Made by a program: the position numbers and the translations under genes
Notes under the pieces: generated by a model
Database searches by the model: none
What the model was told of the DNA's origin: nothing
Seen by the model: only the letters and a program-made list of their open reading frames with translations
Shown here: piece by piece, positions 9,146 to 16,209 of the stretch
Layout: each line of letters opens with the position of its first letter
How positions within the stretch are numbered: the first letter of the stretch is position 1
NCBI GenBank assembly: GCA_012269745.1
Contig: JAAXJR010000050.1
Location: 1-64,000 of the forward strand
From: Flavobacteriales bacterium
GTDB lineage: Bacteria; Bacteroidota; Bacteroidia; Flavobacteriales; Schleiferiaceae
Direction of reading: 5' to 3'
DNA length: 64,000 bases

Positions 9146-10651
9146 ATGCCTAAGTCCAAAATGTCGCAAAAGACCATAGCCGTTGTAGGCGCAGGAATTG
9201 CAGGTTTAGCTGCCTCTATTCGCTTAGCTAGAGCGGGTTATAATGTGTCCTTGTTTGAGAAAAATGCCTACACAGGCGGGAAGATGACCGTATATGAACA
9301 AGACGGTTACCGGTTTGATGCAGGTCCTTCGTTGTTTACACTGCCTCATCTCGTGGATGATTTGTTCAAATTGTGCGGGATGAATCCGCGAGATCATTTC
9401 AATTACATTCAACACGAAACTGCTTGCAAATATTGGTGGCAAAATGGAAAGAAATTGGTCTTAACTGCCCAGGAAGAGGAAAACTTGAGGGCCATTGCAG
9501 AGGAGTTTGGTGGTGAGGCAGCCGCATCAGCACGTAAGTATTTTGAAGATGCCAAGGAGAAATACGAGCTCACGGAGCCTTATTTTCTGCAGCAAAGCTT
9601 ACACCGGGCGAAGACATTTTTGAACCGTCGCGTACTTAAAGTCATCAGGGCAATTCCAAGATTAGGATTGTTCAATACTCTCAATGAGGAAAATGAGAAA
9701 TACTTCAACAGCCCTGAGTTAGTTCAACTTTTCAATAGATACGCAACATACAACGGTTCTTCCCCGTATCTGACTCCAGGCATTATGCAAATGATTAATC
9801 ATCTTGAACACGGCTTGGGAACTTACCTGCCCAAGGGAGGGATGCATGAGATAGCTGCAAGCTTGACTAGACTCGCGGAAAAGTTAGGTGTTAATATTCA
9901 GCTCAACAGCCCTGTAGAAAAAGTGCACGTACAAGGCAAGAAATGTGAAGGGCTCCAGGTGAAGGGTGAGACGTTGAACTTTGATGCTGTGGTACTCAAC
10001 GCTGATGTTCATTATGCTTACGAGCATCTTATAAACATCGGAGTAAAACGACCAAAGAAGACGTTGGCTCAGGAGCCAAGTACCAGTGCCCTTATTTTCT
10101 ATTGGGGAATAGATAGAAGTTTTGAGCAGCTTGATTTGCATAACATTTTCTTCTCCAAGGATTATCGTAAGGAGTTTGATCAAATAAGAAGCTCAGAAGA
10201 TTTTTGGCTTGATCCTACCATCTATGTCAATATTTCAAGTAAGGTCGAACAGGAAGATGCACCAGAAGGCTGTGAAAATTGGTTCGTTATGATCAATGTC
10301 CCTCCAAATTCCACGCAAGATTGGAAGGCAATTACACTAAAAGCTAGGAAGACGATAGTTGCGCGTATGTCACGAGTATTAGGTGTTGATATTGAATCAC
10401 ACATTGCCACGGAGCGAGTTCTAGATCCTGTGATGATTGAAACCTATACTTCAAGTGCAGGAGGTGCCCTATATGGAACAAGCTCGAATGATCGAATGGC
10501 TGCATTCCTGCGCCATCCGAATAAGAAATTGGGCGGCTATAAAGGATTATATTTCTGTGGAGGTAGTGCACACCCAGGAGGTGGTGTCCCTTTGTGCTTA
10601 TTGAGTGGTAAATTAGCGGCTAATTGGTGCATTGAAGATTTAAATGGATAG
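9146..10651 (+). CDS. crtD: Carotenoid 3,4-desaturase CrtD / CrtI-type phytoene desaturase family
   Basis: A 501-residue FAD-dependent carotenoid desaturase. The Rossmann dinucleotide motif VVGAGIAGLAASIRLARAG lies at about 13-31, followed by the GGKM and FDAGPSLFTLP substrate-pocket strands. The C-terminal family signature GLYFCGGSAHPGGGVPLCLLSGKLAA is complete. CrtI and CrtD are hard to separate by eye. CrtD is preferred because the next gene is the carotenoid 1,2-hydratase CruF, and the two together make the 1-hydroxy-3,4-didehydro end group of myxol- or saproxanthin-type pigments. It overlaps cruF by 8 nt. ATG 9161 is an alternative start that removes five residues. Confidence 0.85.
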   Translation: MPKSKMSQKTIAVVGAGIAGLAASIRLARAGYNVSLFEKNAYTGGKMTVYEQDGYRFDAGPSLFTLPHLVDDLFKLCGMNPRDHFNYIQHETACKYWWQNGKKLVLTAQEEENLRAIAEEFGGEAAASARKYFEDAKEKYELTEPYFLQQSLHRAKTFLNRRVLKVIRAIPRLGLFNTLNEENEKYFNSPELVQLFNRYATYNGSSPYLTPGIMQMINHLEHGLGTYLPKGGMHEIAASLTRLAEKLGVNIQLNSPVEKVHVQGKKCEGLQVKGETLNFDAVVLNADVHYAYEHLINIGVKRPKKTLAQEPSTSALIFYWGIDRSFEQLDLHNIFFSKDYRKEFDQIRSSEDFWLDPTIYVNISSKVEQEDAPEGCENWFVMINVPPNSTQDWKAITLKARKTIVARMSRVLGVDIESHIATERVLDPVMIETYTSSAGGALYGTSSNDRMAAFLRHPNKKLGGYKGLYFCGGSAHPGGGVPLCLLSGKLAANWCIEDLNG

Positions 10652-11276
10652 AGCGCAACTACAACATCATGCTAAGGCCTACGGCCATTGGATATTACTT
10701 ATTCTACAGGTAGTTGGGATTTTTCTCTTGGGCAGCCAGTGGGGGCAGCAGTTTGTATTTCTCACTCCCGTAAATCTGACCATAGTTGCAGTCCTTTTTT
10801 ACCTCGCCTCCGAACCGACTAAATCCGAGTTCTTTTATTTCTTACCTGCGCTCATGGGTTGGTTGATTGAACTAGCGGGAACCAACACAGGATTTCCGTT
10901 TGGCGAATACACCTACAGCGGAATCTTAGGCCCTGGTTTGTTCGGTACACCATTCATGATTGGTATCCTATGGTGGGTTTTAATTCGTTCTGCTTATGAT
11001 ATCTGTGGCCAATTCATTTCTTCAGATTTCTTCAAGAGCATTATCACCGGTTTAGCGATGGTAGGTCTGGATATTCTCATAGAACCAGTGGCTATTGGGC
11101 TGAACTTCTGGCAATGGGAAACACCTGAGGTGCCATTAGAAAACTATGTTGCCTGGTTCATGTGCAGTGCTGTTTTTGCGCGCGTCACAGCCGGCGGAGA
11201 TACTAAGAATCCACTGAGCTACTGGATCTGGGGTACGATGCTTTTGTTTTTCGGAGCGCTGAACTTCGTGTATTAA
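10644..11276 (+). CDS. cruF: Carotenoid 1,2-hydratase CruF (DUF422 family)
   Basis: A 210-residue polytopic membrane protein with about six helices. Family motifs are TGFPFGEYTY at 82-91, LGPGLFGTPF following it, EPVA at 147-150, FWQW at 155-158 and NYVAWF at 167-172. CruF-type proteins add water across the psi end group of lycopene or gamma-carotene to give a 1-hydroxy group, upstream of 3,4-desaturation by CrtD. Its ATG lies inside the end of crtD, so the two are co-translated. No crtB, crtY, crtZ or crtW is in the window, so those steps must be encoded elsewhere. Confidence 0.88.
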   Translation: MDRAQLQHHAKAYGHWILLILQVVGIFLLGSQWGQQFVFLTPVNLTIVAVLFYLASEPTKSEFFYFLPALMGWLIELAGTNTGFPFGEYTYSGILGPGLFGTPFMIGILWWVLIRSAYDICGQFISSDFFKSIITGLAMVGLDILIEPVAIGLNFWQWETPEVPLENYVAWFMCSAVFARVTAGGDTKNPLSYWIWGTMLLFFGALNFVY

Positions 11277-11306
11277 AAAAGCCAACCCCAAAGGAGTCGG
11301 CTTTTT
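11276..11306. terminator. Rho-independent terminator after cruF
   Basis: AAAAAGCC and GGCTTTTT arms, with further partial pairing toward an AAA-containing loop, lie between the convergent cruF and PspC genes. A and T tracts on both sides allow bidirectional use. Confidence 0.75.
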
Positions 11307-11331
11307 ACAGGTACAGAACTAGAGTAGGGGT

Positions 11332-13014
11332 CTAGTTTTCTTTCAATCGTTTAATCTCTAATTCGAGTTCTTCGATTTTACGTTCAATATCTTCTTCCAA
11401 ACTCTCTTCGAGCTCTTCGATCTGTTCTTCTATTTCCTCTGTATTGTAGTATTCTACATCTTCACAATCCAAGCAAACTAGGCCACGGCGTTCCATTGCC
11501 CAGGTATGACCAATCATTTGTCCGTCCCACATGTTATGAACGTTTTCAATATCATAGATGAGGTTTTCGATACTTGGGTCCAAGAAGATTTCAGTGCCCA
11601 CTGGTAAGAAGAGTGTAGCTCTCAATTCTTGACCGCGATACAACGCTTCTTTAGGTACTGTGAAGTACTCATTCAAGCTAAGGACTTCTCCTGTTTGTTC
11701 GATGGGGTAGCTAAACTGCCCCGCGCGATTACGGGCATCAGAATTGCTTTTTCCCCGCGCGCGGTGCTTCATCACTAACGTCGCTGTAGAGTCAAAGGAT
11801 TTTTTGATAGTCAAGCTGACATTTTCAATGCGCAACTTATCATCGTCCACCTCGAATAAGAATCCCTCAGGGCTTTCCAATAGATCTGCGCGGAGATCAA
11901 AAGTATTTCCTTGAAGTTCGACCGTACTCATTTCGGTTGCGCCAACCTTGAATGTATTTGCTACTTGGCCACCAGCATAAAGGAGGAAGGCCAGACCCAC
12001 AAAGAAGCTAATTCCACCGACTACATTTAGTATTCTACCGTTCGCTAAAGGCTTTCCTGCAGCTCTTGCAATCAAGGCGATTAGTCCAAGGATAGGGAAG
12101 AGCAAGGTAAGTAAGGTGCCAACGCGCATCAGTGTCAGATCTACACCGCTGCCTAAAACCGCTTCCGCAGCATTGAATCCTATTACAGCGCCGTCGATGG
12201 TGATGAAATCGAAACCGCCAATATTCCAGGTGCTAGCTATAACACCAAACAGCGCAATGAAAAGTACGAAGCCAATGACACTACCAATAATGATTAGGAT
12301 AACACTGAAGAACTTGAAAATGAATCCGAAAATCGCTTCTAATACATTGATAATGAAATTACCTACACGGCTGAAGAAGTTCCCGATTTGGTTTTGCGTC
12401 CCTTTGCTTTCCTCGCGAAATCGACCGAAGCGCTCCTTGACGCCATCGAGCTCCTCCTTCACGCTCTTCTCAATATTGCTGAGGTTTACAGGCTCTCCAC
12501 GCATCTGTAATTTCTGTGCAGTGGTCTTTGCTTCAGGGATGGCCGCCCAGAGAATTACATAAGTGATAAAGCCAATTCCAGTGAAAAACAAGAGAATCAA
12601 GAACAGAATACGAATCCAGACAACGTCAGTTCCGAAATAGGCCGCAATACCGCTGGCAACGCCCCCGATGAACTTCTCATCAGGATTCCGAAACAGGCGC
12701 TTTTTAGCCTTGTTACTCTTTGTTTGCTTTGAAGAATACTCTTCAGCATCGTCTTCAAATTCCTCCGGAGATCCAAGGGTATCAGTAACAAAAGTTACAT
12801 CATCAATGCTAATTACTTCGCGTTTGTATTCTTCCAATCTCATGGAGAATAGCTCCGCAATACGTGCTTCGATATCAGCAATTACTTCCGCACCGCCCTC
12901 TTGGGATTCAAGTGCATTTTTGACCTGGGTCAAATATTTTTTAAAGGCATCGTAGGCAGCCTCGTCGAGGTGGAATATGATGCCGGCTAGATTAATGTTA
13001 ATGGTCTTATTCAT
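11332..13014 (-). CDS. PspC domain membrane protein
   Basis: A 560-residue protein. The N-terminal 85 residues form the conserved Bacteroidota cap (MNKTININLAGIIFHLDE, an Asp/Glu-rich helix). A PspC domain follows at about 105-165 (LFRNPDEKFIGGVASGIAAYFG plus a membrane helix), then three or four more membrane helices, a beta-rich extracytoplasmic domain and a highly acidic C-terminal coiled coil (EEIEEQIEELEESLEED). PspC proteins take part in envelope-stress responses. The partner here is the PadR regulator whose gene overlaps this one by 4 nt, a pairing common in Bacteroidota and likely to control expression of this operon. Confidence 0.88.
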   Translation of the reverse strand: MNKTININLAGIIFHLDEAAYDAFKKYLTQVKNALESQEGGAEVIADIEARIAELFSMRLEEYKREVISIDDVTFVTDTLGSPEEFEDDAEEYSSKQTKSNKAKKRLFRNPDEKFIGGVASGIAAYFGTDVVWIRILFLILLFFTGIGFITYVILWAAIPEAKTTAQKLQMRGEPVNLSNIEKSVKEELDGVKERFGRFREESKGTQNQIGNFFSRVGNFIINVLEAIFGFIFKFFSVILIIIGSVIGFVLFIALFGVIASTWNIGGFDFITIDGAVIGFNAAEAVLGSGVDLTLMRVGTLLTLLFPILGLIALIARAAGKPLANGRILNVVGGISFFVGLAFLLYAGGQVANTFKVGATEMSTVELQGNTFDLRADLLESPEGFLFEVDDDKLRIENVSLTIKKSFDSTATLVMKHRARGKSNSDARNRAGQFSYPIEQTGEVLSLNEYFTVPKEALYRGQELRATLFLPVGTEIFLDPSIENLIYDIENVHNMWDGQMIGHTWAMERRGLVCLDCEDVEYYNTEEIEEQIEELEESLEEDIERKIEELELEIKRLKEN

Positions 13015-13349
13015 GATTCAGTGGGGGTAGTAGTTATAATTTTTACAGCTTCTTGTAATTCTTCCCAAGTCATCTTTAATTCTGCTTGGAACGAACGTCC
13101 AGTATCGGAAAGTGAATAATACTTTCTCGGCGGGCCAGATGTGCTTTCTTCCCAACGGTATTCAAGCAATCCGGCATTCTTCAGCCTCGTAAGCAGGGGA
13201 TATAAAGTACCCTCAACCACGATGAGTTTGGCTTCTTTGAGCTTCGCAATGATGTCGGAAGCATAGGCATCTGATGAATCTAGGATCCCAAGTATGCAAT
13301 ACTCCAGGATGCCCTTTCTCATCTGAGCCTTAGTATTATCAATCTTCAT
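13011..13349 (-). CDS. PadR family transcriptional regulator
   Basis: A 112-residue protein consisting of the PadR winged-helix domain. Hallmarks are KGILEYCILGIL in helix 1, the recognition-helix region VVEGTLYPLLTRLKNAGLL, and wing residues GPPRKYYSLSDTGR. It lacks the long C-terminal dimerisation arm and so is a subfamily-2 (short) PadR. It sits between the lipoprotein gene (11-nt overlap) and the PspC gene (4-nt overlap). The operon promoter at 13825-13856 is overlaid by two inverted repeats, consistent with autorepression. Confidence 0.92.
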   Translation of the reverse strand: MKIDNTKAQMRKGILEYCILGILDSSDAYASDIIAKLKEAKLIVVEGTLYPLLTRLKNAGLLEYRWEESTSGPPRKYYSLSDTGRSFQAELKMTWEELQEAVKIITTTPTES

Positions 13350-13800
13350 GCAGCTTCTTGTTTAAAGTGAAATCACCATATACCGTGAGTAGCATGGTCA
13401 TGTTGTCCTCTTTGATTAGAAAATGGGCTTCGTCAAAGTGCGTTCGGCTACCTCTTGTGTAGATGTAGTTTTTTTCACCGTCGTTGTCCAATTCTACCTT
13501 GTTGTAGCCCGTGCGCTTAAGGAATCGCTCCCAGTCCTTAGTCACTTCTTCAAGGTAACGGTCGTCGCTAACCTTTAGCCACTGGATTCTTTTGATCTCT
13601 CCATTAAGAGTGCGCTCTAAATCTCCTGAAGCGGTGAAGTCGATGTCTAGAGGTAGAGCACTCAATAGGGAACCGCCAAAGCTAAATCCACTCACATAGG
13701 GCTTCGGGTCGTACTTCTCGTACAATTCATCTGCCTTGCCTTTCGGTTGTGAACACGCCATAAAAGGCAGTAAAACAGCGATTAAAATTAATTGTCTCAT
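13339..13800 (-). CDS. Small lipoprotein, DUF4252-like
   Basis: A protein of about 153 residues beginning MRQLILIAVLLPFMACSQ, a lipoprotein signal with the cysteine after FMA. A frame opening 27 bases upstream exists, but ATG 13800 puts the signal at the N terminus. The pattern resembles DUF4252 proteins: an amphipathic first half, then VSDDRYLEEV and a final LIKEDNMTMLLTVYGDF strand. That match is by eye. It is first in the lipoprotein-padR-pspC operon, so it should be co-regulated by PadR and may act in the envelope-stress response. Confidence 0.75.
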   Translation of the reverse strand: MRQLILIAVLLPFMACSQPKGKADELYEKYDPKPYVSGFSFGGSLLSALPLDIDFTASGDLERTLNGEIKRIQWLKVSDDRYLEEVTKDWERFLKRTGYNKVELDNDGEKNYIYTRGSRTHFDEAHFLIKEDNMTMLLTVYGDFTLNKKLHED

Positions 13801-13821
13801 AATTAGGGGTGTTATTGTTTG

Positions 13822-13839
13822 ATACAAAGATATATGTAT
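13822..13839. promoter_or_regulatory. Inverted repeat over the -7 element, candidate PadR operator 1
   Basis: ATACA, 8 bases, TGTAT: a perfect 5-bp dyad with two-turn geometry typical of PadR dimers. The predicted -7 element lies inside it, so occupancy would block RNA polymerase. Assignment to the PadR protein encoded in the same operon is inferred. Confidence 0.5.
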
Positions 13840-13856
13840 TCTTAGGTACTATGCAA
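13825..13856 (-). promoter_or_regulatory. Bacteroidota-type promoter of the lipoprotein-padR-pspC operon
   Basis: Read on the minus strand, the -7 element TATCTTTG (13825-13832) matches TAnnTTTG exactly. A TTG for the -33 element lies at 13854-13856, 21 bases upstream. The position just before the start at 13800 gives a short leader. Both elements are covered by the inverted repeats at 13822-13839 and 13844-13868. Confidence 0.6.
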
Positions 13857-13868
13857 TACAAAGTACCT
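13844..13868. promoter_or_regulatory. Inverted repeat over the -33 element, candidate PadR operator 2
   Basis: AGGTACT, 11 bases, AGTACCT: a perfect 7-bp dyad just upstream of the first inverted repeat. It contains the predicted -33 TTG in its spacer. Two dyads on one promoter suggest cooperative or two-step repression. Confidence 0.5.
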
Positions 13869-14002
13869 TAAAATTTGTGAAGAGAGTGTGAAATAGCTTG
13901 TTTCGATTCAATTATGAGACGAAATGCTCAATTCCGGACATTTTACGATTCGTATTGCCATAAATCCATCGCATAACGAGAATCTTGGCGCGGCTTTCGG
14001 TA

Positions 14003-14605
14003 ATGCCGGTCTTAGATTTTTATAGAAATGTTAAAACCCTATTAGTTATGACACTTTTTATTTTATCCATTGTCCTACAATTAGTTGCCTTGTATTTCTT
14101 GTTGGATTTTCTCACTGGAATCGTTCATTGGTGGATGGACCGTTATGGAAGGGAGGATATGCCTATTGTCGGTCGAGCAATTATTGAAATCAATACCTGG
14201 CACCACGAGAACCCGAGAAAAATGACTACGCGTAGCTATTGGTATCTATGTAAAACCGGTTGGGTAGGAGTGGGATGCATGTGGCTTGTAGTCGTGCTGC
14301 TTACAGGCCATCTCCCATGGCAATGGCTCTTTATCGGAGTTTTAGGTGCTAATGCGAACATTGTTCATCAATGGGCCCATAAGTTTCCCAATGAGAAGCC
14401 TAAGGTTATTAATTGGTTGCAGAAGCACCGCATTCTTCAAAGACCACACGATCATGCGCAGCACCATACAAGACCCGAAACTAGAGCCTACTGTACCTAT
14501 ACGCCCTGGTTGAATCCTATTTTAGACCGCATCGGTTTTTGGTTCGCCATAGAGAATTTTCTATCTCTTTTCAAGATATATACGACCGACCGGATTGATG
14601 CTTAA
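14003..14605 (+). CDS. CarF/PEDS1-type lipid desaturase (TMEM189 family)
   Basis: A membrane protein of about 200 residues with the histidine framework of plasmanylethanolamine desaturases: LDFLTGIVHWWMD (H42), WHHENPRKMTTR (H67, H68), NIVHQWAHKFP (H122, H126) and PHDHAQHHTRPETRAYC (H149, H151, H154, H155), then WLNPILDRIGFW and a Glu. Human TMEM189 and Myxococcus CarF share this block order. They introduce the vinyl-ether double bond of plasmalogens using O2 and a di-iron site. A TTG-initiated frame begins at 13985; ATG 14003 or ATG 14048 (directly before the first helix) are more likely. Whether this organism makes ether lipids is unknown, so another lipid substrate is possible. Confidence 0.82.
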   Translation: MPVLDFYRNVKTLLVMTLFILSIVLQLVALYFLLDFLTGIVHWWMDRYGREDMPIVGRAIIEINTWHHENPRKMTTRSYWYLCKTGWVGVGCMWLVVVLLTGHLPWQWLFIGVLGANANIVHQWAHKFPNEKPKVINWLQKHRILQRPHDHAQHHTRPETRAYCTYTPWLNPILDRIGFWFAIENFLSLFKIYTTDRIDA

Positions 14606-14606
14606 C

Positions 14607-14634
14607 AAAAAGCCGCGCACAGCGCGGCTTTTTT
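14607..14634. terminator. Rho-independent terminator
   Basis: AAAAAGCCGCGC and GCGCGGCTTTTT arms enclose a short loop. It lies between the convergent CarF-like and methyltransferase genes, and its A and T tracts make it suitable for both directions. Confidence 0.88.
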
Positions 14635-14641
14635 ATTGCAT

Positions 14642-15445
14642 TCAGATCTTCTTTTCTGCTTTGATCGCATAGACCAACGGGAACAACCCTTCTTTTCCCT
14701 TGATCTGATAGCGGCCTGAATCTTTTTCAGTGGCCTCAAAGATTTCATAGGGACTCCAATCGTATTCATTAAAGTAGATCATAGAGCGCTCCGGATGGTC
14801 TACAATTGGTTTTACTAGGTCGCTGATACTGTGATTCCAGGTGTAATTCACCATCTTTTTGGCCTCTGGAGAGGCATAGGAGCCTTCGCGCTCCTCCTTA
14901 ATTACGCCAGTATTGAAGTACGGATATTTAACCTCCTTAAAATCTTCATCTAGGATCCACAGCACTGGATGAAAGTCTACAAGGAGTAATTTCCCGCCAG
15001 GTTTTAAGTAAGAAAACGCTGCATCCATCCATGCCTTAGCATCTGGGTGCCAACCTACCACACCATAAGAGGCAAAAACAAAATCGAAAGAATTTGCCAT
15101 GCCAGGATCAATATCAAGCACGTCTCTTTGGATAAAACTGGCTGCTACCTCACAGGCCTCGGCAAGTTTCCGGGCTTGAATTACGGCCTCGTTACTAAAG
15201 TCTAAACCAGTAATGCTCTTTGCTCCAAGTGTGTTAAGGCTAATAGTATCTTGACCGAAGTGGCATTGCAGATGTAAGACATCTTTTTCTTTAACATCAT
15301 GCAACAAATCCAATTCGATCGCATTTAGTGCCATTTGATGCTTTACGAACGAATCATTGTCATAAAATTCGCTCGAGGGATGCAAGGCAGCCCAATGGTC
15401 CCAAAGTGCCTTGTTGGCCTCTTTGTATGCTTTGATTTCTTTCAC
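14642..15445 (-). CDS. Class I SAM-dependent methyltransferase
   Basis: A 267-residue Rossmann-fold methyltransferase. The SAM-binding motif I region is KDVLHLQCHFGQDTISL near residues 55-70. Motif II is ITGLDFSNEAV, the acidic loop is FIQRDVLDID, the motif IV region is FDFVFASYGVVGWHPD, and the post-motif is YLKPGGKLLLVDFHPV. The rest binds an unidentified small molecule; the broad family includes methyltransferases of metabolites, lipids and metalloids. It directly follows the secreted protein gene at 15445 with a one-base overlap, so they are probably co-transcribed, but no functional link is evident. Confidence 0.88.
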   Translation of the reverse strand: MKEIKAYKEANKALWDHWAALHPSSEFYDNDSFVKHQMALNAIELDLLHDVKEKDVLHLQCHFGQDTISLNTLGAKSITGLDFSNEAVIQARKLAEACEVAASFIQRDVLDIDPGMANSFDFVFASYGVVGWHPDAKAWMDAAFSYLKPGGKLLLVDFHPVLWILDEDFKEVKYPYFNTGVIKEEREGSYASPEAKKMVNYTWNHSISDLVKPIVDHPERSMIYFNEYDWSPYEIFEATEKDSGRYQIKGKEGLFPLVYAIKAEKKI

Positions 15446-16209
15446 TAGCGGTAATCTTTAGTCGCCTCTTGACGCTCTTTTTCTCGTTCGTACAACTCGT
15501 AACAATCAAGCAGTGAAACGAGAAACTGGTAATCATTAAAGGTGCGGATTTCCGTGTCAGAGTATTTACAATAAAACATAAAAGCCTCCATTTCTTCCTT
15601 TGGAATCCCCGTCAATTCTTCTAAAATCTCACGGTTGCTTCCTTCTTCTAGTTTGCGGCGGTAGTAGTCCTCCTGCTGTAGTTTTCGAAGTGCAGCCAAT
15701 TGTCTCGGTCGCTTACCAAAACTATAGTACAATAAATCCAGTGGGTTAGCCAGAGTGGGAGCGACAGCTTGTGGAATACGAATGTCCGCATTACTGGGTA
15801 CGCGCGGCTTTGCTTGAGGCATGGTCCTAGGGTTGTTCGAAGTAATGGCGTAGATACTTACTTCATCAAGGAGGAAATTTTTTGGCACCAATTTGATCAG
15901 CCTTTCCTCCTTGATTTTTGCGACCACTGCAGAATCAATGGCGAGATACTTGAATTGGTACCCTACGTTAGAAAATACAATAGTATCGCCCAGAGCTACC
16001 GAAATTTCAAAATATCCTATGCCATTGGTTACGGTGCCTGCGAAGGTCTTATTGTTGACCACATAAGAATTTGGCACTGCAAAAGATGAATCTCTATCGA
16101 CAACAGTCCCTTTCAATATGTAACTTTGAGCCCAAGCGCTCGTGCCCAATAAAAGCAGAAGTGCTATGGTTAAAGAACTATTTGTAAATCGCTTAACGCT
16201 ATAAATCAT
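15445..16209 (-). CDS. Secreted carboxypeptidase-regulatory-like domain protein
   Basis: A protein of about 254 residues with a signal peptide ending in TSAWAQ. A CarboxypepD_reg-like beta-sandwich follows at about 25-110 (LKGTVVDRDSSFAVPNSYVV, then GYFEISVALGDTIVFSNVGY and LDEVSIY), the plug-proximal module also found at the start of SusC-like receptors. The remaining part is helical, charged and of unknown role. A frame begins 48 bases upstream inside ettA, but ATG 16209 gives a normal signal peptide. This ATG shares the tetranucleotide CATG with the ettA start on the other strand. Confidence 0.8.
   Translation of the reverse strand: MIYSVKRFTNSSLTIALLLLLGTSAWAQSYILKGTVVDRDSSFAVPNSYVVNNKTFAGTVTNGIGYFEISVALGDTIVFSNVGYQFKYLAIDSAVVAKIKEERLIKLVPKNFLLDEVSIYAITSNNPRTMPQAKPRVPSNADIRIPQAVAPTLANPLDLLYYSFGKRPRQLAALRKLQQEDYYRRKLEEGSNREILEELTGIPKEEMEAFMFYCKYSDTEIRTFNDYQFLVSLLDCYELYEREKERQEATKDYR

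Noticed and set aside
12116-12562. 148-residue plus-strand frame inside the PspC gene
   Set aside because: Antisense shadow of a well-supported gene, with low-complexity composition (Ser/Pro/Lys/Met) and no motif.
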